NCBI RefSeq assembly: GCF_000226975.2
Contig: NZ_CP019285.1
Coordinates: forward strand, 1-64,000
DNA from: Halobiforma lacisalsi AJ5
GTDB taxonomy: Archaea; Halobacteriota; Halobacteria; Halobacteriales; Natrialbaceae
DNA: 64,000 nt
Direction of reading: 5' to 3'
The notes beneath the pieces are model-generated. The model saw nothing but the letters and a program-made list of their open reading frames with translations. It was not told the DNA's origin and ran no database searches. Every line of letters begins with the position of its first letter. Positions within the stretch are counted from its first letter, which is position 1. Below are positions 10,601-18,563 of the stretch, piece after piece. A program made the position numbers and the translations under genes.

Positions 10601-11421
10601 GCTACACGGCGATGCGGACCCACGAGACCTGTCCGCGGAAACACTACCTGGACCACGTGGTCCGGGCGGTCGACGACCCTGCGGTGGGAGACGGGACGGC
10701 CTCGAGCGGGGGCGACGACGGAGACGGAAACGGAGACGGCGACGGCGATGGAAGCTCCCGGATCGTCGGCACCGTCTTCCACGACGTCGCCGAGGAGGCG
10801 TTCCACCGCGACTACGGGACGAAAGCCGAGTGGGAGACGGCCGCCCGTCGACAGCTCACCGCCCGCGGCCTCGAGGAGGACCGCGAGGAGGTGCTTTCCT
10901 GCGTCGATCGCTTCTTCGCGGCCGCAGCCGACGAGTACGACCGGCCCGTCGCCGACTGGGAGCCCCTGGCCGCCGAACTCCCGTTCTCGCTCGAGGAGGT
11001 CGACGGCGTCGCGGGCGACGTGGTCGGTTACGTCGACTCCGTTCGGCGGACGCCCGACGGGGAACTCGCCGTGCTCGACTACAAGACGACCGCCGAGCGG
11101 ATCCCGCCGGAGGAGGCCGTCCAGCTCGTGCTCTACGCCCGCGCCTGCGAGGACCGATTCGACGAGCCGCTCGCGGCCGTCGGGTACGTCTACGTCGGCG
11201 AGGGGACCGATGGCGAGGGGTCCGCCGGAGCCGCCCCGTGCGTGGAACTCTTCGATCCCGACGACGAGGCCCTGCCGTCGTGGTCGACGGTCCTGGAGAC
11301 CCTCGAGTCGGTCGACGACCCCGCCTACCGGGAGACGTCACCAGGACCGCACTGCGGGCGCTGTCCCCACCGGTCGCTCGGCTGTGCACCCGACGAGTAC
11401 CGAAGGGACGACGCCCCGTAG
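7597..11421 (+). CDS. UvrD/AddA-like helicase-nuclease
   Basis: Predicted 1274 aa superfamily 1A DNA helicase with a C-terminal RecB-type nuclease. Visible motifs: Q-motif near GNQTAVI (34-40), Walker A GAGTGKTTT (51-59), Ia LTFANEAAGNIRD, motif II DEFQD (384-388), III FAIGDKDQAIYGWRG, IV GLNFRSRQEI, V MTVHQAKGLEFDTV, VI VALTRAANHLFVFG. The nuclease domain has GTVFHDVAEEAFH, an Asp in VGYVDSV, LDYKT (Asp1161, Lys1163) and QLVLYAR, all consistent with an active PD-(D/E)XK site. Cys1012 (TCPRKHY) with Cys1253, Cys1256 and Cys1263 could hold an Fe-S cluster. The start overlaps the previous stop by 8 nt. Likely role: ATP-driven end resection in double-strand break repair or degradation of foreign DNA. 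Confidence 0.88.
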   Translation: MPERADGTDRSSPKTTDDVADLLAGDGDLEPRGNQTAVIESTAACTSVDAGAGTGKTTTMLMRIERAIEGGEVDPDDVLVLTFANEAAGNIRDAVTERLDPDAAAAIDVYTYHSFCHRLVREYAYYLGYDPEFDVVTDRKRRRIVGRLLAENDYGFAAATGDGSPAELTREVDGFIQEMSQEDVDPDELRERLPDVRTLELCTEFVLWLERRANADLSFDAEALRYFNEPDHLEEATKSLVDYGKLIQYCREKIEESPAFTEDAVVRDVDRYLEVLQDCVTRTIEALSLEEPETKQLPRALFCNAIRRDATERLEQSPFGRLKHYVEFLRLARHYADVYADYHEALADRGALDFDELVRTATDLLADEAVADGIAGRWAQVYCDEFQDTDGTQFSLLTELTRGPDRPSLFAIGDKDQAIYGWRGTDRKGLDRLEAVYDDHEAVELGLNFRSRQEILDLANRCEYGHQSSKTLREDGRTRGEYADYEGYEYADDGDGDGEPETEPPFDHVVKVESDEIERPTAEQVATTVSRLLNGEAENVPRRRLEHLAVVVRTNRHAQAVADALEDRRIPYEVSGSPGGEVSPGIRTVLSYLRALVDPGADAHLRRALLYRYRVPEDDLKTLQRYARGEDRSLRDAVFAVGDGGDGDGSDGLEHDRLNHPERLERARDHLATLDRYRRVYPLSGFLRRFREVTNLEWYLTGDERAEFDRIERFVEAYDADSVLRTLSPEFLDALEATLEGGGSDRTRGTRSSDCVDVMTVHQAKGLEFDTVLVPYLSDEEWCVESDYAERARERLLAAALENDDSPLLADVAAESVGEEWRVLHVALTRAANHLFVFGTEYDYEGDDGAGELGVSTADGCLPDAVQWSTAGRRMDLWSSLTESFERVRETYPESVADRTDALSRSSGVTPGSITYYADYEDRHVEPLRTREAIERVHRLGRLLRTGTLLPAADAASYGALEDDPLRVPAERSLSTLTTDAVRFPVETLANATELPVAITHSYTAMRTHETCPRKHYLDHVVRAVDDPAVGDGTASSGGDDGDGNGDGDGDGSSRIVGTVFHDVAEEAFHRDYGTKAEWETAARRQLTARGLEEDREEVLSCVDRFFAAAADEYDRPVADWEPLAAELPFSLEEVDGVAGDVVGYVDSVRRTPDGELAVLDYKTTAERIPPEEAVQLVLYARACEDRFDEPLAAVGYVYVGEGTDGEGSAGAAPCVELFDPDDEALPSWSTVLETLESVDDPAYRETSPGPHCGRCPHRSLGCAPDEYRRDDAP

Positions 11422-11525
11422 CCCCGCACCGCCGGCCGACGACGGACGACACCCCCCGTTCAGAGTGATAATCGGCCGACGCCGGGGATACGTGCGCTTA
11501 TGTCGGTTCGACCGAACGATCCGAT

Positions 11526-12107
11526 ATGATCGAGGCGACGCTGTGTTTCCCGCTGCGGGCGCGACCGACCGAGAACGGGCCGGAAGCCGGCTCGAGCGCG
11601 ACCGACGCGACAGGCGTGACCGACGCCGACGACGTCCTCCTGATCGAGAAACGCCGCGGGCTCGGCGAGGGCTGGTACAACGGCCCCGGCGGCAAACTCG
11701 AGGGCGACGAGACGCCCCGGGAGTGTGCCGTCCGCGAAACGCGCGAGGAGGTCGGCCTCGAGATCGACCCCGTCGACCTCGAGAAGGCCGGCGAGTTGAC
11801 GTTCCTGCTGGACGGCGAAGTCCACACCTTCTGTCACGTCTTCCGGACGACTGCGTTCCGGGGACAACCGACCGCTTCGGACGAGGCTCGCCCGGAGTGG
11901 GTCGATATCGAGGACGTCCCCTACGATCGGATGTGGGAGGACGACCGGCTCTGGCTGCCCGGCGTCCTCGAGGGGCGGACGATCGCCGGCGAGTTCGCGT
12001 TCCGGGGCGGCGAGCCGCTGGACGAGGCCGAGTTCGTCCGTCACGACCTCGAGTGGGACGTGTCCTTCGACGCCGACGCCGACGCCGAGGTCGAGTCCAG
12101 TTCCTGA
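11526..12107 (+). CDS. Nudix hydrolase (MutT-like)
   Basis: Predicted 193 aa pyrophosphohydrolase. The Nudix box is complete at about 55-77: GGKLEGDETPRECAV followed by RETREEVGL, fitting GX5EX7REUXEEXGU with the metal-binding REXXEE core. It is preceded by LIEKRRGLGEGWYNGPGG, as in MutT/8-oxo-dGTPase-type enzymes. An Asp/Thr-rich insert (about 20-35) and an acidic tail of Asp/Ala repeats are halophilic additions. GCTTATG centred near 11500 lies about 26 nt before the ATG. The likely substrate class is oxidised or non-canonical nucleotides, but specificity is not certain. It ends 52 bp from a convergent sensor kinase gene. Confidence 0.9.
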   Translation: MIEATLCFPLRARPTENGPEAGSSATDATGVTDADDVLLIEKRRGLGEGWYNGPGGKLEGDETPRECAVRETREEVGLEIDPVDLEKAGELTFLLDGEVHTFCHVFRTTAFRGQPTASDEARPEWVDIEDVPYDRMWEDDRLWLPGVLEGRTIAGEFAFRGGEPLDEAEFVRHDLEWDVSFDADADAEVESSS

Positions 12108-12159
12108 CGGCCGCGGACCGCTCGCCGCTGCGACGATCCGCGGCGGAGACCGGTCGGCG

Positions 12160-13752
12160 TCACGCCGGGTCGACGGCTCCTGCCGCCGGCAGTTCGATCT
12201 CGACGCGGGTGCCGTCCTCGCTGACGTCGAACTCGAGGCTCCCGTCGGAGAGTTCGACGACCCAGTTGATCAACCACAGTCCGGTGCTGCTTGCGTGCTC
12301 GAGGGGCGTCTCCTCCGCGCTGTCGAGTGGCTCGAGTTCGTGCTCCGGGATTCCGGGACCGTTGTCCTCGACGACGAGCCGGACGTCCTCGGCCGTCTCC
12401 GCGACGATGTCGATCCGCGGCTCGTCGGCGTCGTTGTGCTGGGCCGCGTTCTCGACGAGGTTGTCGACCGCGTGTTGCAGGTGCGCCCCGGCGAGGACCC
12501 GATACTCCGACGGGACGTCCACGTCGATGGTGACGGCCGGATACCGCTCCCGGACCGTCGCGACGGCGTTCTCGACGACGGTCGCCAGATCGTGCTCGGT
12601 CACGCCGCCGCTCTCCTCGAGGATCGCACTGATCGCCCGGGCGTTCTCGCTGGTCCGTTCGATCTTGTCGGTCGTCTCGAGGATGGCCTCCCCCATCCCG
12701 GCGTAGGGCTCCTCGAGATCGGTCGCGATCCGCTCGGCGTACCCCGAGACGACGGTGAGCGCGTTCCGGATGTTGTGCCGGAGGACGCGCGTGAGGATCT
12801 GCCGCAGCACCTCGAGTTCGCGCTCGCGTTGCCGGAGTTCGCGCTCGCGCTGGATCCGGTCGGTGATGTCGGAGTTGACCGAGATGTAGCCCTCGATGTC
12901 ACCGTTGGCGGTGATCGGTGCGATCGTCTGGTCGACGACGTACCGCGTCCCGTCCTTGCGCTCGTTGACGACCTCGCCTTTCCACACGTCTCCAGACCTG
13001 ATCGTCCCCCAGAGCTCCGTGTAGAACTCGTCGTCGTGCTCTCCGGACTGGAGAATGCGGGGGTTGCGCCCGATCGCCTCCGACGCAGTGTACCCCGTTA
13101 TCTCCTCGAAGCTGGGATTGACGTACTGAATCTCCCCGTCCGTGTCGGTGATCGTGATCGAGTGGCCGGTCTGTTCGACGACCCGCTTGAACCCTCGAAG
13201 CTCGCGTTCGCGCTCCTCGAGCGTCGCGACCTGGTCCGCCAGCGCGATCGACTGGCGACGCCGGACGAGCAGGCTCTCGAGGCGACGATACAGAAGCGGC
13301 GGATCGATCGGCGCGTCCACGACGTCGTCGACGACCGGCGGGTCGGACCGCTGCTCGAGCGCGGGCCACGAGCGACCGCTCGAGTCGGGTCCGCGAACGA
13401 CGACGACGGGGACGAACGTGGGGTCGGCCGTTTCGGTCCGCTCGCGCAGCGCCTCGCGGTACTCCGGGAACGTCCGGTCCTCGACGAGGTACAGGTCCGC
13501 GTCCTCGAGTCGGTCGGTGACGACCCGGTACTGGTCGGCGAGCAACTCGCGGAGGGCGCTCCGGTCGCCGTCGTTGGTGACGAGCAACTGGATCGTGTCC
13601 TCGGACTCGTCCTCGAGGCCGGTCGGCGGGACCTGTCGGTATCCGTCGGCCGCACCGTCCTCGCCTTCCTCCTCGCCCTCGCCCTCGCCCTCTTCCTCGC
13701 GGTCGTCTCCGGTCGTCGGAGTCCCGCTGGGTCGGTCCGCGTCGCCGCTCAT
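12160..13752 (-). CDS. PAS-domain sensor histidine kinase
   Basis: Predicted 530 aa soluble kinase; no membrane segments. Order: Glu/Gly low-complexity N-terminus (about 1-45), a receiver-like domain without a clear phospho-acceptor Asp (about 50-165, ending LVRRRQSIAL as in haloarchaeal pseudo-receivers), a coiled stretch, a PAS domain (about 185-305, with GRNPRILQSGE), an H-box LRHNIRNALTVV with His326, and a HATPase domain with N-box VENAAQHND, G1 DNGPGIP and G2 STGLWLINWV. The start overlaps the stop of the KaiC-like gene (ATGA), so the two are translationally coupled. The signal sensed is unknown. The PAS is very similar to the first PAS of the other kinase in this operon. Confidence 0.9.
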   Translation of the reverse strand: MSGDADRPSGTPTTGDDREEEGEGEGEEEGEDGAADGYRQVPPTGLEDESEDTIQLLVTNDGDRSALRELLADQYRVVTDRLEDADLYLVEDRTFPEYREALRERTETADPTFVPVVVVRGPDSSGRSWPALEQRSDPPVVDDVVDAPIDPPLLYRRLESLLVRRRQSIALADQVATLEERERELRGFKRVVEQTGHSITITDTDGEIQYVNPSFEEITGYTASEAIGRNPRILQSGEHDDEFYTELWGTIRSGDVWKGEVVNERKDGTRYVVDQTIAPITANGDIEGYISVNSDITDRIQRERELRQRERELEVLRQILTRVLRHNIRNALTVVSGYAERIATDLEEPYAGMGEAILETTDKIERTSENARAISAILEESGGVTEHDLATVVENAVATVRERYPAVTIDVDVPSEYRVLAGAHLQHAVDNLVENAAQHNDADEPRIDIVAETAEDVRLVVEDNGPGIPEHELEPLDSAEETPLEHASSTGLWLINWVVELSDGSLEFDVSEDGTRVEIELPAAGAVDPA

Positions 13753-15242
13753 CGCTCACCTACTCCGCCGTCGATCTGCCGTTCTCGCGGTCGTCCCTGC
13801 AGGATGCCGGTGTGGCTCGTCACCGGCTCGCCGATCCGGACTCCCTCCGCGGTGATCTCGAACGTGCGCAGCGTCCGGTCGAACGGTCCCGCTCGTTTCT
13901 TCAACACGCCGATCACCTTCTCGAGTTCCCCGTCGGCCTCGAGGTAGCTGATGAAGACGATGTTGTCGGCGATGTAGCTGAGATTGGCGCTCGTGGCGTT
14001 CGACACGCCGGCGAGTTGCGGGATCTCGTCCGTGACCAGCACGGTGACGCCCCGGTTTTTCAGGTAGCGGGTCAGCGCGTGTAACTTCCGTACGAGTCGC
14101 TCCGTCCGGCCCTGCAGCGACATCGTGTAGCCGTCGATGCCGTCGATCATCACCACCTCGGCGTCCCCCCGTTCGACCCGCTCTCGAACCTCGTGGGCGA
14201 ACTCCTCGGCGGACAGCGAGAGCGGTTCGATCGGTTCGACCGAGAGCGACCCCTTCTCGCGTAGGTCCGTGATCGGCAGCCCGACCGACTCCGACCGGTG
14301 CGTGAACGTGTCGACCCCTTCCTCGAAGAGGTAGAGGACGGCGTTCGTTCCCTCCGCCGCGGCCTGTGCGAGGAACTGCGCCGCCGTGGTCGTCTTCCCG
14401 GCCCCCGTCGGTCCGCTCACGAAGGTGACGGTGCCCGACTCGAGTCCGCCGCCGACGAGCTCGTCGAGCGCCTCGGTCCCCGATCCGAGCGGGTAGGGCT
14501 CGAACGACCGATCGTGGCGCTCGGGAACCAGCGCCGGGAACACGTCGACCCCGCCGTCCCTGATCTCCATCCCGTGGCTGCCGCGCTTCTGCCCGTAACC
14601 GCGGTGTTTGGTCACCCGGAGCCGTCGGCCACCGTCGCCACGCTCGAGTTCGATGACGCTGTCGCTCAACGACTGGACCTCGACGTCGTACTCGCCGTCG
14701 CCGGAGACCGTAGCCGTCGTGACGACGGTCGTGTCCCGTTCCTTGAGAAACCGCATGAGCGAGAGGATCCGCTTGCGGAACTGGTGCTCGTTGGGTTCGA
14801 TGTATCGAAGTTGGGTGATAGGATCGATGACGACCCGCGCCGGATCGATCTCCCTGATCGCCTCGTGGATGTCCTGGGTGTACCGGTCGTGATCGACCTC
14901 GGCCGGATCGACGAGGTCGTACGACCGGTCCTCCGTGAAAAACTCCGACTCGGGCCCGAGGTCGAGAAACGCGGCGTCGGAGATGTCGATCCCGAGCCGC
15001 GAGCCGTTCGTGAGGATCTCCTCGCGTGACTCCTCGCCGTGGACGAAAAGCACCGTCTCGCCGCGCTCGAGTCCGGCCTCGAGGAAGTGCATCCCCAGGA
15101 GCGTCTTCCCGGTCCCCGGGCGGCCACAGACGAGGTAGAGCCGTCCGGTCACCAGTCCGCCCCGCAGGACGTCGTCCAGTCCGTCGATACCGCTGCGTAT
15201 CCGTTCGGGTTCCCTGCTCGCGTTTTCGGTGCTGTCTGTCAT
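13749..15242 (-). CDS. KaiC-like double RecA ATPase
   Basis: Predicted 497 aa with two tandem KaiC/RecA domains. Walker A1 GRPGTGKT is at 40-47 and Walker A2 GPTGAGKT at 277-284. Matching Walker B regions ARVVIDPITQ and AEVVMIDGIDG are visible, as are catalytic Glu pairs (HGEES, FEEG). The family includes cyanobacterial clock KaiC, but haloarchaeal members act in signalling networks of mostly unknown output; no KaiA or KaiB is nearby. The frame is open up to 15359, but ATG 15242 opens the conserved domain and leaves a 97-bp gap after the large kinase. Placement between two histidine kinases suggests it relays or gates their signal (inference). Confidence 0.88.
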   Translation of the reverse strand: MTDSTENASREPERIRSGIDGLDDVLRGGLVTGRLYLVCGRPGTGKTLLGMHFLEAGLERGETVLFVHGEESREEILTNGSRLGIDISDAAFLDLGPESEFFTEDRSYDLVDPAEVDHDRYTQDIHEAIREIDPARVVIDPITQLRYIEPNEHQFRKRILSLMRFLKERDTTVVTTATVSGDGEYDVEVQSLSDSVIELERGDGGRRLRVTKHRGYGQKRGSHGMEIRDGGVDVFPALVPERHDRSFEPYPLGSGTEALDELVGGGLESGTVTFVSGPTGAGKTTTAAQFLAQAAAEGTNAVLYLFEEGVDTFTHRSESVGLPITDLREKGSLSVEPIEPLSLSAEEFAHEVRERVERGDAEVVMIDGIDGYTMSLQGRTERLVRKLHALTRYLKNRGVTVLVTDEIPQLAGVSNATSANLSYIADNIVFISYLEADGELEKVIGVLKKRAGPFDRTLRTFEITAEGVRIGEPVTSHTGILQGRPRERQIDGGVGER

Positions 15243-15339
15243 GGATTCCAACCAGTCAATCGGTGCCGCGCGGCGCGGCGCCCTCTTCGAGTTCGGTTCC
15301 TCGACGATTCTCCCGGCGTCGACCCTGTCTGTCGCCCGC

Positions 15340-18300
15340 TCATTCCCGATCACCCGCAAGACGGAGCGAGACGGTGAAGACGCTCCCCTCGGGGTCGTTG
15401 TCCTCGACCCAGACGTCCCCGCCGTACTGCTCGACGAGCGTCCTGACGAGGTACAGGCCCAGCCCCGTCCCCGGGCTGTCGATGTCCGTCTCCCCCTTCC
15501 CGAACACCTCCGCCTTCCGGCTGTCGGGAATGCCGGGGCCGTTGTCGGCGACCCGGAGGACGACCCGGTCGTCCTCGACGTCCGCCGACGCCGTCACCCG
15601 CGGCTCGGCGGCGTCGTTGTGGACGATCGCGTTGACGAGCAGGTTGTCGACGACCGACGTCAACATGTCGTCGGCGACCACCGACACGTCGGGTACCGGT
15701 CCCTCGAGGGAGATCCGCGCGTCGGAGTAGCGGGCGCGTATCGCGTCGATCCGCGAGGTCAGGACCTGCGGCAACGCCACTGGCCGTCGTTCGTCGTCCC
15801 GCTCGAGCATCGTCTCGGTCAGATCGCGTGCGGTCTTGGTCAACTCGATGGCCTCCTCGGCCGACTCGAGGACCTCCGAGAGGTGTTCCTCGGCGTCGGA
15901 CAGGTCAACGCCGGCGTTCGCGTCCGCGTCCGTGTTCGTGTCTGCGCCCGAGAGTCGATCGGCGAGCAACTGCGCCCGTCCCTTGACGACCTGCATGTCG
16001 TTGCGGACGTCGTGACGAACGACCTGATTGAGCAGGTCGAGCCTGTCGCGTTGCTCCTTGAGTTCGGTGACGTCCCGGGCATAGCCCAGGACCGCCGGCT
16101 CGCCCGTGCCGGCGACCTCGAACGGGATCTTCGTCGTCTCGATGAACAGCGTCCGACCGTCCGCGGCCGTCAGTTCCTCCTCCGGGACGTGTTTGGGCTC
16201 CATCGACTCGATGACCTCGCGGTCGTCCACCCGGAAGGCGTCCGCCTGTGCCGCCGACTCGAGCAGTTCCGCGTCGGTTTTCCCCTCGATCTCCTCGAGC
16301 GAGCGCCCGTAGACGTCGGCGACGGTCTCGTTTGCCAGGATGTACTCGCCGTCCCGGTTCTTGGCGAAGATCAGGTCGGGCACGAGGTCGATGACCTGCC
16401 GGAGCTGGGTGTGTGCGAGCTCGAGGTTCCGCTCGCGTTCCTTTCGTTCGGTGATCTCGCGACTGAGCGCGAGGAACCGCCGCTCGTCGTCCAGTTCGAT
16501 ACAGCTTACCCAGATCTCGACGGGGTACGTCGAGCCGTCGCGCCGTCGGTGTTTGCCTTCGACCTCCAGGACCGATCCGGGCTCGAGGTCCTCCCAGATC
16601 CTCCGAAGTTCCGGCAGCGAAATCCCCGTCTCGACGTCCCCGACGTTCATCGAGAGCAACTCGTCGCGGTCGTACCCCGTCTGTTCGATCTGCTTCTCGT
16701 TGACGTCGAGGATACAGCCGTCCGAATCGTGGACGATGATCGCGTCTGGCGACTGATCGAACAGGACCTGTAACCGTTCCCTGCTGCGTGCGAGTTCCGC
16801 CTTCGTCCGCTCGCGCTCGGTGACGTCCTGGAGGATGCCGTCGAAGTAGATGTCCTCGCCGTCGCGTCGCTCGATCGCCGAGAGGGAGCCGTAGAACGGG
16901 TCGCCCTCGAACGTCTCCAGTTCGATCACCTCGTTGCGGAGCTCTCCGTGCTCGGTGAGGGCCTCGCTGAACTCCGCCCGTCGGCCGGGGTTCCGGTAAC
17001 ACTCGGTGGGGGGTCGCTCGAGCAGCGCCGCCTTCGACGGAGCATCGAACATCTCGACCATCGCGTCGTTGACCTCGAGGAAGGTCCCCTCCTCGCCGGG
17101 TGTCGACCGGAAGACGCCGACTGGAACGTTCTCGATGATCTCCTCGTAGCGCTCGAGGTCGCGCTCGTAACGCCGGCGCTCGAGTTCGTGGCCGACCCAC
17201 TGTGCGAGGGCCTTTACGGTCGATTGCTGGACCTGCCCGACGTGGGACGTCCGCGGCTCCTCGCTCGCGAAACAGACGGTCCCGTAGACGTCACCCTCGA
17301 CGACGATCTTCGCGCCGACGTAACAGCGCAGCCCGAACCGCTCGAAGGCCGGATCGCTCTCCCACTCTGGCTCGTTCGCGGCGTCGGTCACCACGACCGG
17401 GTCGTCGGCCTCGAGGGTGTGCCGACAGTAGGTTTGCTCGAGCGGGTCCGTGGCCCCCTCCTGGAGCAGTCCGTGATCGCCGATGGCCGCGACGATTCGC
17501 TGGGTGCCGTCCTCGATCCGGGTGACGTAGCCGATCGGGAACGCGAGCGACTCCGTTCCGATCTCGAGGAGGCGCTCGAGTTTCTCGTCGACCGGGCGGT
17601 TCGGTTCGAACGCCACGTCGTGGAGCCGTGAGAGCGTGGTCGCGGAGCGTTCGATCTCCTGCTCGAGGCGTCGGCGGTCAGTCACGTCCCGCTGGATCGC
17701 GACGAACTTCTCCACTGTCCCGTCCTCGCCGACGATAGGGGCGATCGTCTGGTGGGCGAAGTACCGGTCGCCGGACTTTCGCTCGTTGACGACCTCTTCC
17801 TCCCAGACCTCACCGTCCAGAATCGCGTTCCACATCCGCTCGTAGTAGGACTGCCCCTGCTCCCCCGATTTGAGGATCCGCGGGTTCCGGCCGATCGCCT
17901 CCGAGGTGGAGAAACCGGTAACCCCCTCGAACGCATCGTTCGCGTACTCGATTCGTCCGTCGGTGTCGGTGACGAAGACGGCGTCGGCGGCGTGGTCGAT
18001 CGCCTCCTCGACGCGCTCGGGACCCAGCGAGAGTTCGCTCTCCTCGCGAGATGCGGCCTCGATCCGGCGGGCGAGCACCTCGTATTCTTCGGCCGCCTGG
18101 TTTCCCTTCCGGACGTAGTCGGTCACCCCGGCTGCGAAGGCGTCGCTGATCGTCTCGGCCGACGCCCCGTCTTCGTCGGCGAACAGTACGAACGGTACCG
18201 TCCGGTCGTACGATCGAACGGCCCGGAGAACGGACAACGGGTCGACGTCGAGGCCCGTCCCACAGACGATACAGTCGACGTCGACCCGTTCGAGGGCCGC

Positions 18301-18429
18301 GAGCGCGTCGTCGACGCTCGCTTCGGTCCGCACCTCGAACTCGGCCGCGTCGGTCTCGGATTCGAGGTAGTGGCCGACTGGCTCGAGGGCCGACTCCCCG
18401 TCGACGTACAGCACGCGAAGCGACGGCAT
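15340..18429 (-). CDS. Large multi-PAS/GAF sensor histidine kinase with pseudo-receiver
   Basis: Predicted 1029 aa soluble kinase. Order: receiver-like domain (about 1-125) that starts LRVLYVDGES and keeps the C-terminal Lys (DYVRKG) but has CGTGL where the phospho-Asp strand should be; PAS (about 150-260, GRNPRILKSGE); GAF (about 275-425, with a YCRHTLE segment); three further PAS domains (about 435-555, 560-680, 685-800); H-box VVRHDVRNDMQVV with His806; HATPase with DNGPGIPDSRKAEVFGKGE and GTGLGLYLVRTL. ATG 18429 starts the domain; an in-frame start 30 nt upstream adds only Arg-rich residues. It heads an operon with the KaiC-like gene and a second kinase. Confidence 0.9.
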   Translation of the reverse strand: MPSLRVLYVDGESALEPVGHYLESETDAAEFEVRTEASVDDALAALERVDVDCIVCGTGLDVDPLSVLRAVRSYDRTVPFVLFADEDGASAETISDAFAAGVTDYVRKGNQAAEEYEVLARRIEAASREESELSLGPERVEEAIDHAADAVFVTDTDGRIEYANDAFEGVTGFSTSEAIGRNPRILKSGEQGQSYYERMWNAILDGEVWEEEVVNERKSGDRYFAHQTIAPIVGEDGTVEKFVAIQRDVTDRRRLEQEIERSATTLSRLHDVAFEPNRPVDEKLERLLEIGTESLAFPIGYVTRIEDGTQRIVAAIGDHGLLQEGATDPLEQTYCRHTLEADDPVVVTDAANEPEWESDPAFERFGLRCYVGAKIVVEGDVYGTVCFASEEPRTSHVGQVQQSTVKALAQWVGHELERRRYERDLERYEEIIENVPVGVFRSTPGEEGTFLEVNDAMVEMFDAPSKAALLERPPTECYRNPGRRAEFSEALTEHGELRNEVIELETFEGDPFYGSLSAIERRDGEDIYFDGILQDVTERERTKAELARSRERLQVLFDQSPDAIIVHDSDGCILDVNEKQIEQTGYDRDELLSMNVGDVETGISLPELRRIWEDLEPGSVLEVEGKHRRRDGSTYPVEIWVSCIELDDERRFLALSREITERKERERNLELAHTQLRQVIDLVPDLIFAKNRDGEYILANETVADVYGRSLEEIEGKTDAELLESAAQADAFRVDDREVIESMEPKHVPEEELTAADGRTLFIETTKIPFEVAGTGEPAVLGYARDVTELKEQRDRLDLLNQVVRHDVRNDMQVVKGRAQLLADRLSGADTNTDADANAGVDLSDAEEHLSEVLESAEEAIELTKTARDLTETMLERDDERRPVALPQVLTSRIDAIRARYSDARISLEGPVPDVSVVADDMLTSVVDNLLVNAIVHNDAAEPRVTASADVEDDRVVLRVADNGPGIPDSRKAEVFGKGETDIDSPGTGLGLYLVRTLVEQYGGDVWVEDNDPEGSVFTVSLRLAGDRE

Positions 18430-18468
18430 TCGTCTCACACGAACTCGTCGAGGGGACAATCAACCCAA

Positions 18469-18482
18469 CCGAGAATTCTCGG
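18469..18482. promoter_or_regulatory. Perfect 14-bp palindrome upstream of the kinase-KaiC operon
   Basis: CCGAGAATTCTCGG is a perfect palindrome with an AT core, 40 bp before the start of the large kinase gene. An AT-rich CCTATAAAT at 18532-18540 (ATTTATAGG on the minus strand) could be the TATA box, putting the palindrome in the leader just after the start site. Candidate operator; the binding protein is unknown. Confidence 0.5.
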
Positions 18483-18563
18483 CGAACAGGAACTGATGGG
18501 ACGTTTATCAACCGACCTGTATTTTCGCAGTCCTATAAATACCCTTTCATCAACGGGTTCAGT

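Noticed and set aside
7384-10806. Long minus-strand frame opposite the helicase gene
   Set aside because: The plus strand shows all SF1 helicase and nuclease motifs. The minus frame is Arg/Val/Leu-rich without motifs, an effect of high GC in the third codon position.
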